Source of the DNA: Pseudomonas sp. MWU15-20650
GTDB taxonomy: Bacteria; Pseudomonadota; Gammaproteobacteria; Pseudomonadales; Pseudomonadaceae
DNA: 64,000 bases
Assembly: GCF_023242475.1 (NCBI RefSeq)
Contig: NZ_JALJFG010000024.1
Span: forward strand, 1-64,000
Direction of reading: 5' to 3'
Positions 9,149-17,398 of this stretch are shown here, one piece after another; the first letter of the stretch is position 1; every line of letters begins with the position of its first letter. The notes below the pieces were generated by a model. It searched no databases. It saw nothing but the letters and a program-made list of their open reading frames with translations, and was not told where the DNA came from. The position numbers were made by a program, and so were the translations under genes.

Positions 9149-10240
9149 TTATAGGCCCAACAGCGACAACATGATAAAAGTCGCAAACAACACAAAATGG
9201 GTCATCCCTTCGATGGCGTTGGTTTCGCCATCGTTGAGGTTGATCGCGCTGACGATCAGCGTGATCAGCACCATCACCGTTTGCACTGGCGTCATCGCCA
9301 TCTGGAACGGCTGGCCGGTGTAGAGCGCCATGGCCTCCATCACCGGCACCGTCAGAATCACCGTCGACAACGATGCGCCCAGCGCGATGTTCACCACTGA
9401 CTGCATGCGGTTGGCCAACGCAGCGCGCAGCGCCGTCAAGATCTCCGGCGCGGCCGAAATCGCCGCGACCACAATCGCCGTGATCACCGGTGGCGCGCCC
9501 GTGCCTTCCAGGCCCAGGTCGAGGGTCTTGGACATCACCTCGGCCAGCGCGCCAATCACAACGACCCCAAACACCAAGCTACCGATAGAGAAAGCCAGGT
9601 TGATCGGTGGTGCGTGCTCTTCTTCCGGCAGTTTTTTGCGGCGTTTTTCCGGGTAGCTGTAACTGAAGAAGTAACTGTGTGGCCCGACCTGCATGCGCAG
9701 GAACAAGGTGTAAAGCAACACCATCGCGCCAATGGTGAAGGCCGAGTAAATTTTCCAGTCGGCTTGGGGGATGAATTCCGGCACCACCATCGACACCCCC
9801 ATGGCCGTGAGGATCATCACGCTGTAGCTGCGCGCAGAGTCATCGTTGTAGGGCTGTTCGCCATGCTTGATCCCGCCCATCAGCGCAGCCAGGCCAAGGA
9901 TGCCATTGATGTCGAGCATCACCGCCGAATAGATAGTGTCGCGCACCAAGGTCGGCGAGGGCTCGTTACTCATCATGATCGCCAGGATCACCACTTCCAC
10001 CAGTACGGCGGCGAGGGTCAGGATCATGGTGCCGTAGGGGTCGCCGACCTTTTCCGCCAGTTGCTCGGCGTGATGGGCAACGCGCATGGACGCCACCACG
10101 ATAAACGCGATCAGTACCACGCCGCCGAGCAATGCCACCCGTTGCCCACTGTTGAGCATCCAGTGTTCCAACGGGTAGGCGGCGATGGCAGCAATCAGCG
10201 CCAGCAGCATGAATTTTTCTTGCTTGAGAGATGTGAGCAT
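9149..10240 (-). CDS. chaA: ChaA-like sodium(calcium)/proton antiporter
   Basis: A 363-residue inner-membrane antiporter of the Ca2+/cation family. Two halves carry the alpha-repeat motifs: GDPYGTMILTLAAVLVEVVI near the N-terminus and VVAAISAAPEILTALRAAL near the C-terminus, with the expected acidic residues. The length fits ChaA of enterobacteria, which exports Na+, K+ or Ca2+ at alkaline pH. It is convergent with the deaminase gene and faces away from the adenosine deaminase gene. About 190 bases upstream hold the divergent promoters. Confidence 0.87.
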   Translation of the reverse strand: MLTSLKQEKFMLLALIAAIAAYPLEHWMLNSGQRVALLGGVVLIAFIVVASMRVAHHAEQLAEKVGDPYGTMILTLAAVLVEVVILAIMMSNEPSPTLVRDTIYSAVMLDINGILGLAALMGGIKHGEQPYNDDSARSYSVMILTAMGVSMVVPEFIPQADWKIYSAFTIGAMVLLYTLFLRMQVGPHSYFFSYSYPEKRRKKLPEEEHAPPINLAFSIGSLVFGVVVIGALAEVMSKTLDLGLEGTGAPPVITAIVVAAISAAPEILTALRAALANRMQSVVNIALGASLSTVILTVPVMEAMALYTGQPFQMAMTPVQTVMVLITLIVSAINLNDGETNAIEGMTHFVLFATFIMLSLLGL

Positions 10241-10434
10241 TCCGGGCCTTTTCGTACAGCTGATCAGTCATTGATGGAGTAAAGACTACGTCACCTTGCT
10301 AACGTTTCGTTACACCTTAGTTCACACGGCCCTTGCATAACTTGAAGCGAATACTCTCCTGCTGGTCAGGTTTTGCCGATTATTTCAGCCATGGCCTGTA
10401 GAATGCCGCCATTGCACCTGATGAGATTTTAGAA

Positions 10435-11388
10435 ATGTACGATTGGCTCAACGCCCTGCCCAAGGCTGAATTGCACCTGCACCTGGAAGGCTCGCTGGAG
10501 CCTGAGTTGCTGTTCGCCTTGGCCGAACGCAACAAGATTGCGCTGCCGTGGAACGACGTCGAGACCCTGCGCAAAGCCTACGCCTTCAACAACCTGCAAG
10601 AGTTTCTCGACCTGTATTACAAAGGCGCCGATGTGCTGCGCACGTCCCAGGATTTCTACGACCTGACCTGGGCTTACCTGCTGCGCTGCAAACAGCAGAA
10701 CGTGATCCACACCGAACCGTTCTTCGACCCGCAAACCCACACCGACCGTGGTGTGCCGTTCGAGGTGGTACTGAACGGCATCGCTGCGGCGCTTAAAGAT
10801 GGTGAGCAGCAGTTGGGCATCACCAGCGGTTTGATCCTCAGTTTCCTGCGCCATTTGAGCGAAGACGAAGCCCAGAAAACCCTCGACCAGGCCCTGCCGT
10901 TCCGTGACGCATTCGTGGCCGTGGGCCTGGACAGTTCGGAAATGGGTCACCCGCCAAGCAAATTCCAGCGCGTGTTCGACCGTGCCCGCCACGAAGGCTT
11001 CCTTACCGTGGCCCACGCCGGCGAAGAAGGCCCGCCCGAGTACATCTGGGAGGCCATCGACCTGCTGAAAATCCAGCGTATCGACCATGGTGTACGCGCC
11101 ATCGAAGACGAGCGTCTGATGCAGCGCATCATCGACGAGCAAATCCCGTTGACCGTGTGCCCGCTGTCCAACACCAAGCTGTGTGTGTTCGACGACATGG
11201 CCCAGCACAACATCCTCGACATGCTCGAGCGCGGCGTGAAAGTGACAGTGAACTCGGATGACCCGGCGTACTTCGGCGGCTATGTCACCGAGAACTTCCA
11301 TGCGCTGTACACCGCCCTGGGCATGACCCAGGACCAGGCCAAACGCCTGGCACAGAACAGCCTGGATGCGCGGTTGGTAAAACCTTAA
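10435..11388 (+). CDS. Adenosine (or adenine) deaminase
   Basis: A 317-residue member of the adenosine deaminase family. The metal site is visible as HLHLEGS near residue 16, HAGEEGPPEY mid-protein and NSDDPAYFG near residue 275. It is shorter than eukaryotic ADA (about 350-360). Bacterial proteins of this length have in several cases been shown to act on free adenine instead, so the substrate is uncertain. Position beside the 8-oxoguanine deaminase gene fits purine salvage or catabolism. The ribosome site before the ATG is weak (TTTTAGAA). Confidence 0.85.
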   Translation: MYDWLNALPKAELHLHLEGSLEPELLFALAERNKIALPWNDVETLRKAYAFNNLQEFLDLYYKGADVLRTSQDFYDLTWAYLLRCKQQNVIHTEPFFDPQTHTDRGVPFEVVLNGIAAALKDGEQQLGITSGLILSFLRHLSEDEAQKTLDQALPFRDAFVAVGLDSSEMGHPPSKFQRVFDRARHEGFLTVAHAGEEGPPEYIWEAIDLLKIQRIDHGVRAIEDERLMQRIIDEQIPLTVCPLSNTKLCVFDDMAQHNILDMLERGVKVTVNSDDPAYFGGYVTENFHALYTALGMTQDQAKRLAQNSLDARLVKP

Positions 11389-11406
11389 CGGGATCAGCGC
11401 GATCCA

Positions 11407-11440
11407 ACCTGTGGGAGGGAGCTGGCTTGCTCCCACAGGT
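11407..11440. repeat. REP-like hairpin after the adenosine deaminase gene
   Basis: ACCTGTGGGA (11407-11416) pairs with TCCCACAGGT (11431-11440), with a GC-rich loop containing GGCTTGC. It matches the palindromic core of Pseudomonas REP elements seen elsewhere in the window. It sits at the very point where homology of the MFS pseudogene ends, so insertion or deletion at this repeat may have removed the transporter's natural end. Confidence 0.65.
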
Positions 11441-11779
11441 ATCCCGCGTGAGCCCTTGGATTTCGCTGAGTTCCTCCAGCGTCTTGCCCTTCTTCTCCAT
11501 CCCGAACACCCACACCACCAAGGCCGCCACCGCAAAACACAGTGCGCCCAAGGCAAACACCCCGCCGCCCAACAAGGTCACGACGCATACCGGTTTACGT
11601 CCCCAGCGCTCAACCAGCCAGGCTGCCATCAGAAAGCCGGGAATACCCCCTGGGAAATGACCACCGTGTCATACACCGACTGGGTCACAGCAAAGCCCGA
11701 TTGCTGCAACAGTGCACTCAGCCACGACGTCAGCCCATAGACCCCCAGCAAGACAAAGAACCACACGACGCCAACGGAC
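11420..11779 (-). pseudogene. Decayed MFS transporter remnant
   Basis: Read on the reverse strand from 11778, the frame gives VWFFVLLGVYGLTSWLSALL followed by SGFAVTQSVYDTVV, a typical mid-protein stretch of a metabolite:proton symporter of the major facilitator superfamily. At about 11631 a missing base changes TTC-CTG-ATG to TTC-TGA-TG. Homology goes on in a second frame (LMAAWLVERWGRKPVCVV, then the last helix and GKTLEELSEIQG). The first half of the protein is absent, the segment between WGRKP and the last helix is too short, and the end runs into a REP hairpin. So there are a truncation, an internal deletion and a frameshift. It begins directly at the stop codon of the upstream ArsR gene, its likely former operon partner. 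Confidence 0.8.
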
Positions 11780-12475
11780 CTAGGAGCTTTCGGGCGCCGC
11801 CATTCGAGCGATGTGCTCGAGCCCCGCGTCGTTGACCAGCAAGGCGCAGGACTCGTTGATCACACTGATCCAGTTAGACTGCAGGAACAGTTGCAACAAC
11901 CCCGCGCCCAGTGCACCGCCCAAGTGCGGTTGCTGCTGGCTCCAGTCGAAACAGTCGCAGACCAATGGCGACGCCAGCGCCTGGGTAAAAATGCCCAGGC
12001 TCGCCAAACGCTGCGCGCCCTTGACTGTCACCTCTGTGCGCTGCTCATGGCGCTCGATCCAGCCGGCCTCCATCATCCGCTGATACAGCTGGGCCGCAAG
12101 TTCGCCACCCAGGTGCCCATGGCACAAGCGCGCACGTCGCAACAGCGGCGGCGCCACCAGCATCAGGGGCATAGCGCCCGGTGTACTGCGTACCGCGCTG
12201 GCCATGGTGGTACTGGCCAGCGCATCAATGGCAGCACTGACATCTGCCGCGGCCACGCGAAACAAACGCTTGCCACGCCGAGCCTCGGTCCGCAGCAGCC
12301 CACTCCCGGCCAGCCGCGCCAAATGCGCATTGGCTGATGCCGGCGACAACCCGGCAAGCGTCGCCAACTCTTCTGAAGACTTCGCCGAACCGTCCATCAA
12401 GGCCCAGAGCATGGCCGTGCGTTTGGGCTCGGCGAGCAAGCTGGCGATATGACTGATGCAAGGTGCTGCTTCCAT
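11780..12475 (-). CDS. ArsR-family winged-helix regulator
   Basis: A 231-residue protein with an N-terminal ArsR-type helix-turn-helix (residues 5-75: LAEPKRTAMLWALMDGSAK, then LSPASANAHLARLAGSGLL) and a longer C-terminal domain with CHGHLGG and CDCFDW. I chose the ATG at 12475 over one 102 bases upstream because the DNA-binding domain begins right after it, as in homologues. The extra cysteines and histidines could bind a metal, which is only a suggestion. Its downstream neighbour is a broken MFS transporter, so it may have lost its target. Confidence 0.82.
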   Translation of the reverse strand: MEAAPCISHIASLLAEPKRTAMLWALMDGSAKSSEELATLAGLSPASANAHLARLAGSGLLRTEARRGKRLFRVAAADVSAAIDALASTTMASAVRSTPGAMPLMLVAPPLLRRARLCHGHLGGELAAQLYQRMMEAGWIERHEQRTEVTVKGAQRLASLGIFTQALASPLVCDCFDWSQQQPHLGGALGAGLLQLFLQSNWISVINESCALLVNDAGLEHIARMAAPESS

Positions 12476-12612
12476 GTACTCACTCCCTGTTAAATCACTT
12501 GTCTGCTGCGGTTGGCGCCAAAGTATAGGTGCGCACACCGCCGGTTCCGCGGCGTCTGACAGTGCAGAGAGGGACAAACCCTGAGTGAAATTTCCTGTAG
12601 TCGTGGAAGCTA

Positions 12613-13539
12613 TTAAGTGGAGGCCAATCGATCCGGCCTTTGCGCAGTCAATGTCGCACAGCGAGACACAAGCATTTCCCGCAGCAGGTTAATGGGTTTG
12701 CTCAATTGCGCACGGTGGGCACACAGCAGATTAAGCGGTGTACGCTCTCCCCGTAGTTCCGGCAGCAGCAACCGCAAACGCCCCGCCATCACATCGCTGC
12801 TCACATCCAGCCAGGATTTGTAGGCAATGCCCACCCCCGCCACCGCCCAGCGACGGACAACGTCCGCGTCATCACTGAAGCGATCACCGCTGACCGTCAG
12901 GCTCACCTCACGCTTGCCGTCGTGAAAACTCCAGCGGTCATGCACGCGGCTGCCGAGCATGTACAACAGGCAATTGTGCTGGGCCAGTTGCTCCAGGTGA
13001 CGCGGTTCGCCATGGCGGGCCAGGTAGCTGGGCGCCGCGCAGAGCACACGAAGGTTTTGCGGGGCGATGGGCAGCGCAATCAGGCTGGAGTCTTCTGGCT
13101 CGCCATAGCGCAGGGCGATATCCACCGGCTGACGGAACAGGTCGGCAATGCGATCGCCCAGCAACAGGCGCACGGTCAGTTGTGGGTATTCACGCTGGAA
13201 CTCATCCAACCACGGCAACAGCTGGTTGCGACCGAAATCCGACGGGGCCGACAGCTGCAGTACGCCGCTGACGTGATCCTGGCCACTGGCCAATAGGCGT
13301 CGCCCCTCGTCCAGCGAACTCAACGCAGCGCGGGCGTACTCCAGGAAGCCCTCACCTTCGGCAGTCAAGCGCAGGCTGCGAGTGGAACGCGCCAGCAAGC
13401 GCGTGCCCAGTTGCTGTTCAATACGCTTCAACGCCGCACTGGCCACTGCCGGCGACAGGTCCATGACCCGTGCCGCCGCCGACAAACTGCCCAAGTCCGC
13501 CGCACGCACAAACAACTGCAAATCATCAAAACGCAGCAT
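12613..13539 (-). CDS. LysR-family transcriptional regulator
   Basis: A 308-residue LysR regulator. The helix-turn-helix covers residues 3-62 (LFVRAADLGSLSAAARVMDL, then ASAALKRIEQQLGTRLLARS) and an effector-binding domain follows. It is of the AphB/CrgA-like group that often controls quinone or alcohol dehydrogenases. It diverges from the small monooxygenase-fold gene at 13658, so it probably regulates that gene and the dehydrogenase next to it. The 118-base gap between them would hold the operator. Confidence 0.88.
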   Translation of the reverse strand: MLRFDDLQLFVRAADLGSLSAAARVMDLSPAVASAALKRIEQQLGTRLLARSTRSLRLTAEGEGFLEYARAALSSLDEGRRLLASGQDHVSGVLQLSAPSDFGRNQLLPWLDEFQREYPQLTVRLLLGDRIADLFRQPVDIALRYGEPEDSSLIALPIAPQNLRVLCAAPSYLARHGEPRHLEQLAQHNCLLYMLGSRVHDRWSFHDGKREVSLTVSGDRFSDDADVVRRWAVAGVGIAYKSWLDVSSDVMAGRLRLLLPELRGERTPLNLLCAHRAQLSKPINLLREMLVSRCATLTAQRPDRLAST

Positions 13540-13657
13540 GCATTTCTGCCCATTATCAAAATTTCATTGAAACAGACTGCTGTTTTAGCCGCTTTTATCG
13601 GTGCGGGAAATACCTAATCATCTGCTCATGCCGTTTATCACGAGTCAGGAGTTGAAT

Positions 13658-13951
13658 ATGTCCGCTGCCTTTAACGTCATCGCCACGCTGATTGCCAAGC
13701 CCGGCCAACAGGCCACCCTCGAACAACTGCTGCGCGGCCTGCTGGAGCCCACTCGTCTCGAAGCCGGTTGCGAGCAGTACGACCTGCACCAAGACCTGCA
13801 ACACCCCGAGACTTTTTACATGCTCGAACGCTGGAGCGACGACGCGGCACTGGCCGACCATGACCAGAGCGCGCATATCCAGAGCTTTCGTGCCAAGGCC
13901 GCAGAGGTGATCGAACACTTCGCCCTCAAGCGCCTGAAATTTATTGCCTGA
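13658..13951 (+). CDS. Antibiotic biosynthesis monooxygenase (ABM) domain protein
   Basis: A 97-residue single-domain protein of the ABM/YgiN ferredoxin-like fold (FNVIATLIAKPGQQATLEQL at the start, YDLHQDLQHPETFYMLERW in the middle). Members are small quinol monooxygenases or heme-degrading relatives, and usually dimers. I chose the start at 13658 because AGGAG lies 6 bases upstream; the reading frame is open further up but without support. It is followed 24 bases later by a dehydrogenase gene, so they are probably an operon controlled by the divergent LysR protein. Confidence 0.85.
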   Translation: MSAAFNVIATLIAKPGQQATLEQLLRGLLEPTRLEAGCEQYDLHQDLQHPETFYMLERWSDDAALADHDQSAHIQSFRAKAAEVIEHFALKRLKFIA

Positions 13952-13975
13952 TCACCGCCCTTTTTCGGAGCCCCC

Positions 13976-14989
13976 ATGAAAGCCGTTGCCTACTACGCCT
14001 CACTGCCCATCAACGACCCAGAATCCCTGCAAGACATCGAACTGCCAGAGCCGGTGGCCGGCCCACGCGACCTGCTGGTGGAAGTCAAAGCCATCTCGGT
14101 CAACCCGGTGGACACCAAGGTCCGCCAGAACGTCGCCCCGGAAAACGGCGCCGCCAAGGTGCTGGGGTGGGACGTGGCCGGTGTGGTCAAGGCCGTCGGT
14201 AGCGAAGTGACGCTGTTCAAGGCCGGTGACAAGGTGTTCTATGCCGGTTCATTGGTACGCCCGGGCGGTAACAGCGAACTGCACACCGTTGACGAGCGTA
14301 TCGTCGGCCATATGCCCAAGAGCCTGGGCTTTGCAGAAGCAGCGGCGTTGCCGCTGACCGCCATCACGGCCTGGGAGTTGTTGTTCGAGCGCTTGCAGGT
14401 GCGTGAAAGTAAAGAAGATGAGGGCCAGAGCCTGCTGATCGTCGGCGCCGCCGGTGGCGTGGGTTCGATCCTCACCCAACTGGCCAAGCAACTTACCGCG
14501 CTGAACGTCATCGGTACCGCCTCGCGCCCGGAGACTCAAGAATGGGCCAAGACGCTGGGCGCCGACCTGGTGATCGACCACAGCCAACCGCTGAGCGAAG
14601 CGCTGAAACAGGCCAGCCACCCGCACGTGACCCATGTCGCCAGCCTGACCCAGACTGACCATCACCTGGATCAGTTGGTGGAAGCGCTGCAACCCCAAGG
14701 CAAACTGGCCTTGATTGACGATCCCAAGGCACTGGACGTGAGCAAACTCAAGCGCAAGAGCCTGTCGCTGCACTGGGAGTTCATGTACACGCGCTCGATG
14801 TTCGAGACGCCGGACATGATCGAGCAGCACAACCTGCTCAACCGTGTGGCCGAGTTGATCGACGCCGGCACCCTGAGAACCACGGTGGGCGAGCACTTCG
14901 GTGTGATCAATGCGGCGAACCTGCGTCGTGCCCACGCGCTGCTGGAAAGTGGCAAGGCCAAGGGCAAGATCGTGTTGGAAGGCTTCTGA
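13976..14989 (+). CDS. Zinc-type alcohol dehydrogenase/quinone oxidoreductase family protein
   Basis: A 337-residue medium-chain dehydrogenase. The GroES-like N-terminal domain (residues 25-120, KAISVNPVDTKVRQ) is followed by a Rossmann fold with LIVGAAGGVGSILTQLAK near residue 158. The zinc ligands of true alcohol dehydrogenases are not evident, which points to an NADPH-dependent quinone or enone reductase. GGAG precedes the ATG. Its pairing with an ABM-domain protein and a LysR regulator suggests a response to quinones or reactive carbonyls. Confidence 0.87.
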   Translation: MKAVAYYASLPINDPESLQDIELPEPVAGPRDLLVEVKAISVNPVDTKVRQNVAPENGAAKVLGWDVAGVVKAVGSEVTLFKAGDKVFYAGSLVRPGGNSELHTVDERIVGHMPKSLGFAEAAALPLTAITAWELLFERLQVRESKEDEGQSLLIVGAAGGVGSILTQLAKQLTALNVIGTASRPETQEWAKTLGADLVIDHSQPLSEALKQASHPHVTHVASLTQTDHHLDQLVEALQPQGKLALIDDPKALDVSKLKRKSLSLHWEFMYTRSMFETPDMIEQHNLLNRVAELIDAGTLRTTVGEHFGVINAANLRRAHALLESGKAKGKIVLEGF

Positions 14990-15003
14990 AAAAACGTCTG
15001 TCA

Positions 15004-15039
15004 GTGTCGTCCATTATTCATGTGAGTCATGGACGACAC
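15004..15039. promoter_or_regulatory. 11-bp inverted repeat of unknown role
   Basis: GTGTCGTCCAT (15004-15014) pairs perfectly with ATGGACGACAC (15029-15039) around a 14-base loop, just after the dehydrogenase stop at 14989. No T-run follows, so it is a weak terminator candidate. It could be a regulator site for the small gene at 15136. Confidence 0.5.
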
Positions 15040-15135
15040 CATTAGTCCGAGAGTTGACCTTTGTCATATTTGTGAGCGCATTCGGGTTTATATTGGCCGC
15101 CTTTGCCACGATTCTTTTACGTGAGGAAGTCAGCA

Positions 15136-15318
15136 ATGAAGATCCTGATAAAAGCGTTAGCAAAATCCCCAGGCAATAAATGGCAAGTTCGCCTCGACGG
15201 CGACGCCTTCACCTTCCGCAGTGAGGCCGAGGCCCGCGCCTTCGCCGAGACCCTGCAGGCCCGGATCCAGGCGCCCCACCGCATGCCTTCAAGCCAGCAG
15301 CGCGCCACCGCTGGCTGA
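15136..15318 (+). CDS. Small hypothetical protein, 60 residues
   Basis: A short basic protein starting MKILIKALAKSPGNKWQVRL, with a charged helical C-terminal half (SEAEARAFAETLQARI). GAGGA sits 8 bases before the ATG, which supports translation. No signal peptide or membrane segment is visible. I do not recognise its family. It is convergent with the Bcr/CflA exporter gene, whose stop lies 8 bases away. Confidence 0.65.
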   Translation: MKILIKALAKSPGNKWQVRLDGDAFTFRSEAEARAFAETLQARIQAPHRMPSSQQRATAG

Positions 15319-15326
15319 TTCACCGA

Positions 15327-16520
15327 TCAGACCTGCGCCTGTGCGGCCCTTGCCCGTTGCAGGCGCTGGGTCAACGTCGCGATCGTCACCGCCAACACGC
15401 CGCACAAGCTGATGACCATGGCCATCGGCATCGCCGTGCCATCGTGCAACACGCCAACCAGCGACGCAGCTCCCGCCGCCACGCCGAACTGAATACAACC
15501 CAGTAACGCCGAAGCGCTGCCGGCCCGTGCGCCCTGCCCGCTCATGGCACAGGCCGAGGTATTAGGCAAAATGCAGCCCAGGCTTGCGATACAGATAAAC
15601 AGCGGCACCAGCAACGGCCACAGGGCCTCGGTGCGCAGCGCTGCAATCCCCAACAGCGTCAATGCCGCCAGCACATAGACCCACACCGTACGCGACAGCA
15701 AAAACGCCGGGCCGCGCTTGGCCAGCAATCGTGCGTTGAGCTGCGCCACCAGGATAAAGCCCGCAGCGTTGGAGCCGAACAACCAGCCGTAATGCTCGGC
15801 AGGCACGCCATAGAGTTTGATAAAGACGAAGGGGGAGCCGGCAATGTAGGCAAACATCCCGGCAATCGAGATGCCGCCGGTCAAGGCATAACCCAGGTAG
15901 ACCCGGTCCGACAAGAGCGAGCCGTAACGGCGCAACGAGCCAGACAATGGTTGACGCGGCTGATGGGCCGGGAAAGTTTCCGGCAGCCCGACGGCCACGG
16001 CGATGGCCGCCATCACGCTGAACAGCGACAGCGCCAGGAAAATCGATTGCCAGCCCCACACTCCGACCATCACCCCGCCCGCCAACGGTGCCAGGATCGG
16101 CGCCAGGCCGGTCACCAGCATCAGTTGCGAATACACCTTGGCGGAGCCCACGGCATCGCACTTGTCACTGACCACCGCCCGGGAAATCACCATGCCCGCG
16201 CAGCCGCCCAGGGCCTGCACAAAGCGCGCACCGATCAGCCACTCCAAGGTCGGCGCATACGCACAGGCGAAGGACGCCAGGGTAAACAGGGTCACGCCGC
16301 TAAGCAGCGGCACGCGCCGGCCAAAGCGGTCCGCCAGCGGGCCATAGATCAATTGGCCGATGGCCAGGCCCGCGAAATACACCGCCAGGGTCAGCTGGAT
16401 ATGCCTTTCGTCGGTCGCAAAGGCCGTGGCCATCGCCGGGAAGCCCGGCAGGTAGAAGTCGATCGCCAACGGCGCGAAGGCGCTCAAGGCGCCCAATATC
16501 AGGATTATGCGAAGGTTCAT
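15327..16520 (-). CDS. Bcr/CflA-family multidrug efflux MFS transporter
   Basis: A 397-residue, 12-helix MFS exporter. The start (LSAFAPLAIDFYLPGFPAMA) and the loop GPLADRFGRRVPLL are the family signatures, and motif C-type glycines appear in helix 5 (TGLAPILAPLAGGVM). Family members export bicyclomycin, sulphonamides, chloramphenicol or cysteine. No regulator lies beside it and the natural substrate is unknown. Confidence 0.9.
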   Translation of the reverse strand: MNLRIILILGALSAFAPLAIDFYLPGFPAMATAFATDERHIQLTLAVYFAGLAIGQLIYGPLADRFGRRVPLLSGVTLFTLASFACAYAPTLEWLIGARFVQALGGCAGMVISRAVVSDKCDAVGSAKVYSQLMLVTGLAPILAPLAGGVMVGVWGWQSIFLALSLFSVMAAIAVAVGLPETFPAHQPRQPLSGSLRRYGSLLSDRVYLGYALTGGISIAGMFAYIAGSPFVFIKLYGVPAEHYGWLFGSNAAGFILVAQLNARLLAKRGPAFLLSRTVWVYVLAALTLLGIAALRTEALWPLLVPLFICIASLGCILPNTSACAMSGQGARAGSASALLGCIQFGVAAGAASLVGVLHDGTAMPMAMVISLCGVLAVTIATLTQRLQRARAAQAQV

Positions 16521-16607
16521 CAGACACCCAAGTGAGTCGGCAGCCCGACAGTCTAGCCGCGCTTGGGTGCCGTGAACATTACGATAGCTCGCTAACTATC
16601 AGAAAAT

Positions 16608-16805
16608 TCAAGCCAGCTTGACGGTATAACCCTCTTCGGTGATCACATGGATCACCTCCTCCGGGGACAGGCGGCTTTCCACGCCCACTTCCTTTGCCGC
16701 CAGGTTGACGTTCACACTCGCCGCCGGGTCCAGGCTCTGTACCGCCTGGGTCACCGCCCGCACGCAATGGCCGCAGGTCATTCCTTCCACACTGAATATT
16801 TGCAT
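16608..16805 (-). CDS. copZ: Copper chaperone CopZ
   Basis: A 65-residue single heavy-metal-associated domain with the copper-binding motif GMTCGHC at residues 8-14. It would bind Cu(I) in the cytoplasm and hand it to CopA. GGGAG lies 7 bases before the ATG at 16805. A CueR-type operator (16842-16862) with a 19-base promoter spacer lies directly upstream, so it should be induced by copper. It diverges from a secreted-protein gene and from copA. Confidence 0.92.
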   Translation of the reverse strand: MQIFSVEGMTCGHCVRAVTQAVQSLDPAASVNVNLAAKEVGVESRLSPEEVIHVITEEGYTVKLA

Positions 16806-16834
16806 GACATGACTCCCTTAATGAGGTTGAACCG

Positions 16835-16865
16835 AGTCTCGACCTTGCCACGATGGCAAGGTCAA
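16835..16865 (-). promoter_or_regulatory. CueR-type operator and promoter of copZ
   Basis: A perfect palindrome, ACCTTGCC (16842-16849), 5 bases, GGCAAGGT (16855-16862), sits between a -35 TTGACC (reverse strand, 16865-16860) and a -10 GAGACT (16840-16835). The 19-base spacer is the lengthened type used by MerR-family activators, and the layout matches the known copA promoter of E. coli. The cognate regulator CueR is encoded 2.7 kb away. Confidence 0.85.
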
Positions 16866-16951
16866 GGCTTAAAATATCGGCCGGGCTGGTATTCGGTCGC
16901 GGCGTCGGCCAAGCTTCATCACTCTTAGATTTGAACCACGGAGCATTCGCC

Positions 16952-17332
16952 ATGCGCTGGTCGTTTTTTGCCCTTGCCGGCCTGATGAGTTTGTCTGCCG
17001 CTGCGCCCCTGGCCAGTGCCGCTGAAGACTATGCGGTGCTGATCATTTCCCGCGAACGCCTGGAAGTGCCCACCAACTGTGAGATCGGCCTCTACATTCA
17101 AGACCAGTTGGCCGGGCGCCTGTTCCAGGAACAAGCCACCTCGTTCAACCTGCCTGCGGGCAATGTGTCGCTGCGCTTGAAGCTGCTGCCAGGCCAATCG
17201 GCTGGTTGCCTGCCGGGCATGCTCGCGCCACCGGCGCAGAACATCACGTTGAAGGCCGGTGACGTTCGCAAATTGCGGATCACCCAGGGCCCGGACGGTA
17301 TGTACCTCAAACCCGCGGCATTGGAATACTAA
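16952..17332 (+). CDS. Secreted protein of unknown function within the copper cluster
   Basis: A 126-residue protein with a clear signal peptide (FFALAGLMSLSAAAPLASA then AEDYAV), so it is exported to the periplasm. The mature part has two cysteines (NCEIGL and SAGCLPGM) that could form a disulphide, and looks all-beta. I do not recognise the family. I chose the ATG at 16952 because the signal peptide begins there. It lies between copZ and copA and shares the gap that holds the copZ CueR site, so a copper link is plausible but unproven. The copA operator begins right after its stop codon. Confidence 0.75.
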   Translation: MRWSFFALAGLMSLSAAAPLASAAEDYAVLIISRERLEVPTNCEIGLYIQDQLAGRLFQEQATSFNLPAGNVSLRLKLLPGQSAGCLPGMLAPPAQNITLKAGDVRKLRITQGPDGMYLKPAALEY

Positions 17333-17338
17333 AGGCGC

Positions 17339-17369
17339 TTGACCTTCCCCACAGGTCAAGGTTGATCCT
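17339..17369 (+). promoter_or_regulatory. CueR-type operator and promoter of copA
   Basis: TTGACC (-35, 17339-17344), a 19-base spacer, and a -10 at 17364-17369 (GATCCT) enclose an imperfect palindrome ACCTTCCC (17342-17349), 5 bases, GTCAAGGT (17355-17362). Order and spacing are the same as in E. coli PcopA. Copper-loaded CueR should activate copA and the overlapping cueR gene from here. Confidence 0.82.
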
Positions 17370-17398
17370 TGGGGCAACTTCTTCTGGAGGACTGCCCC

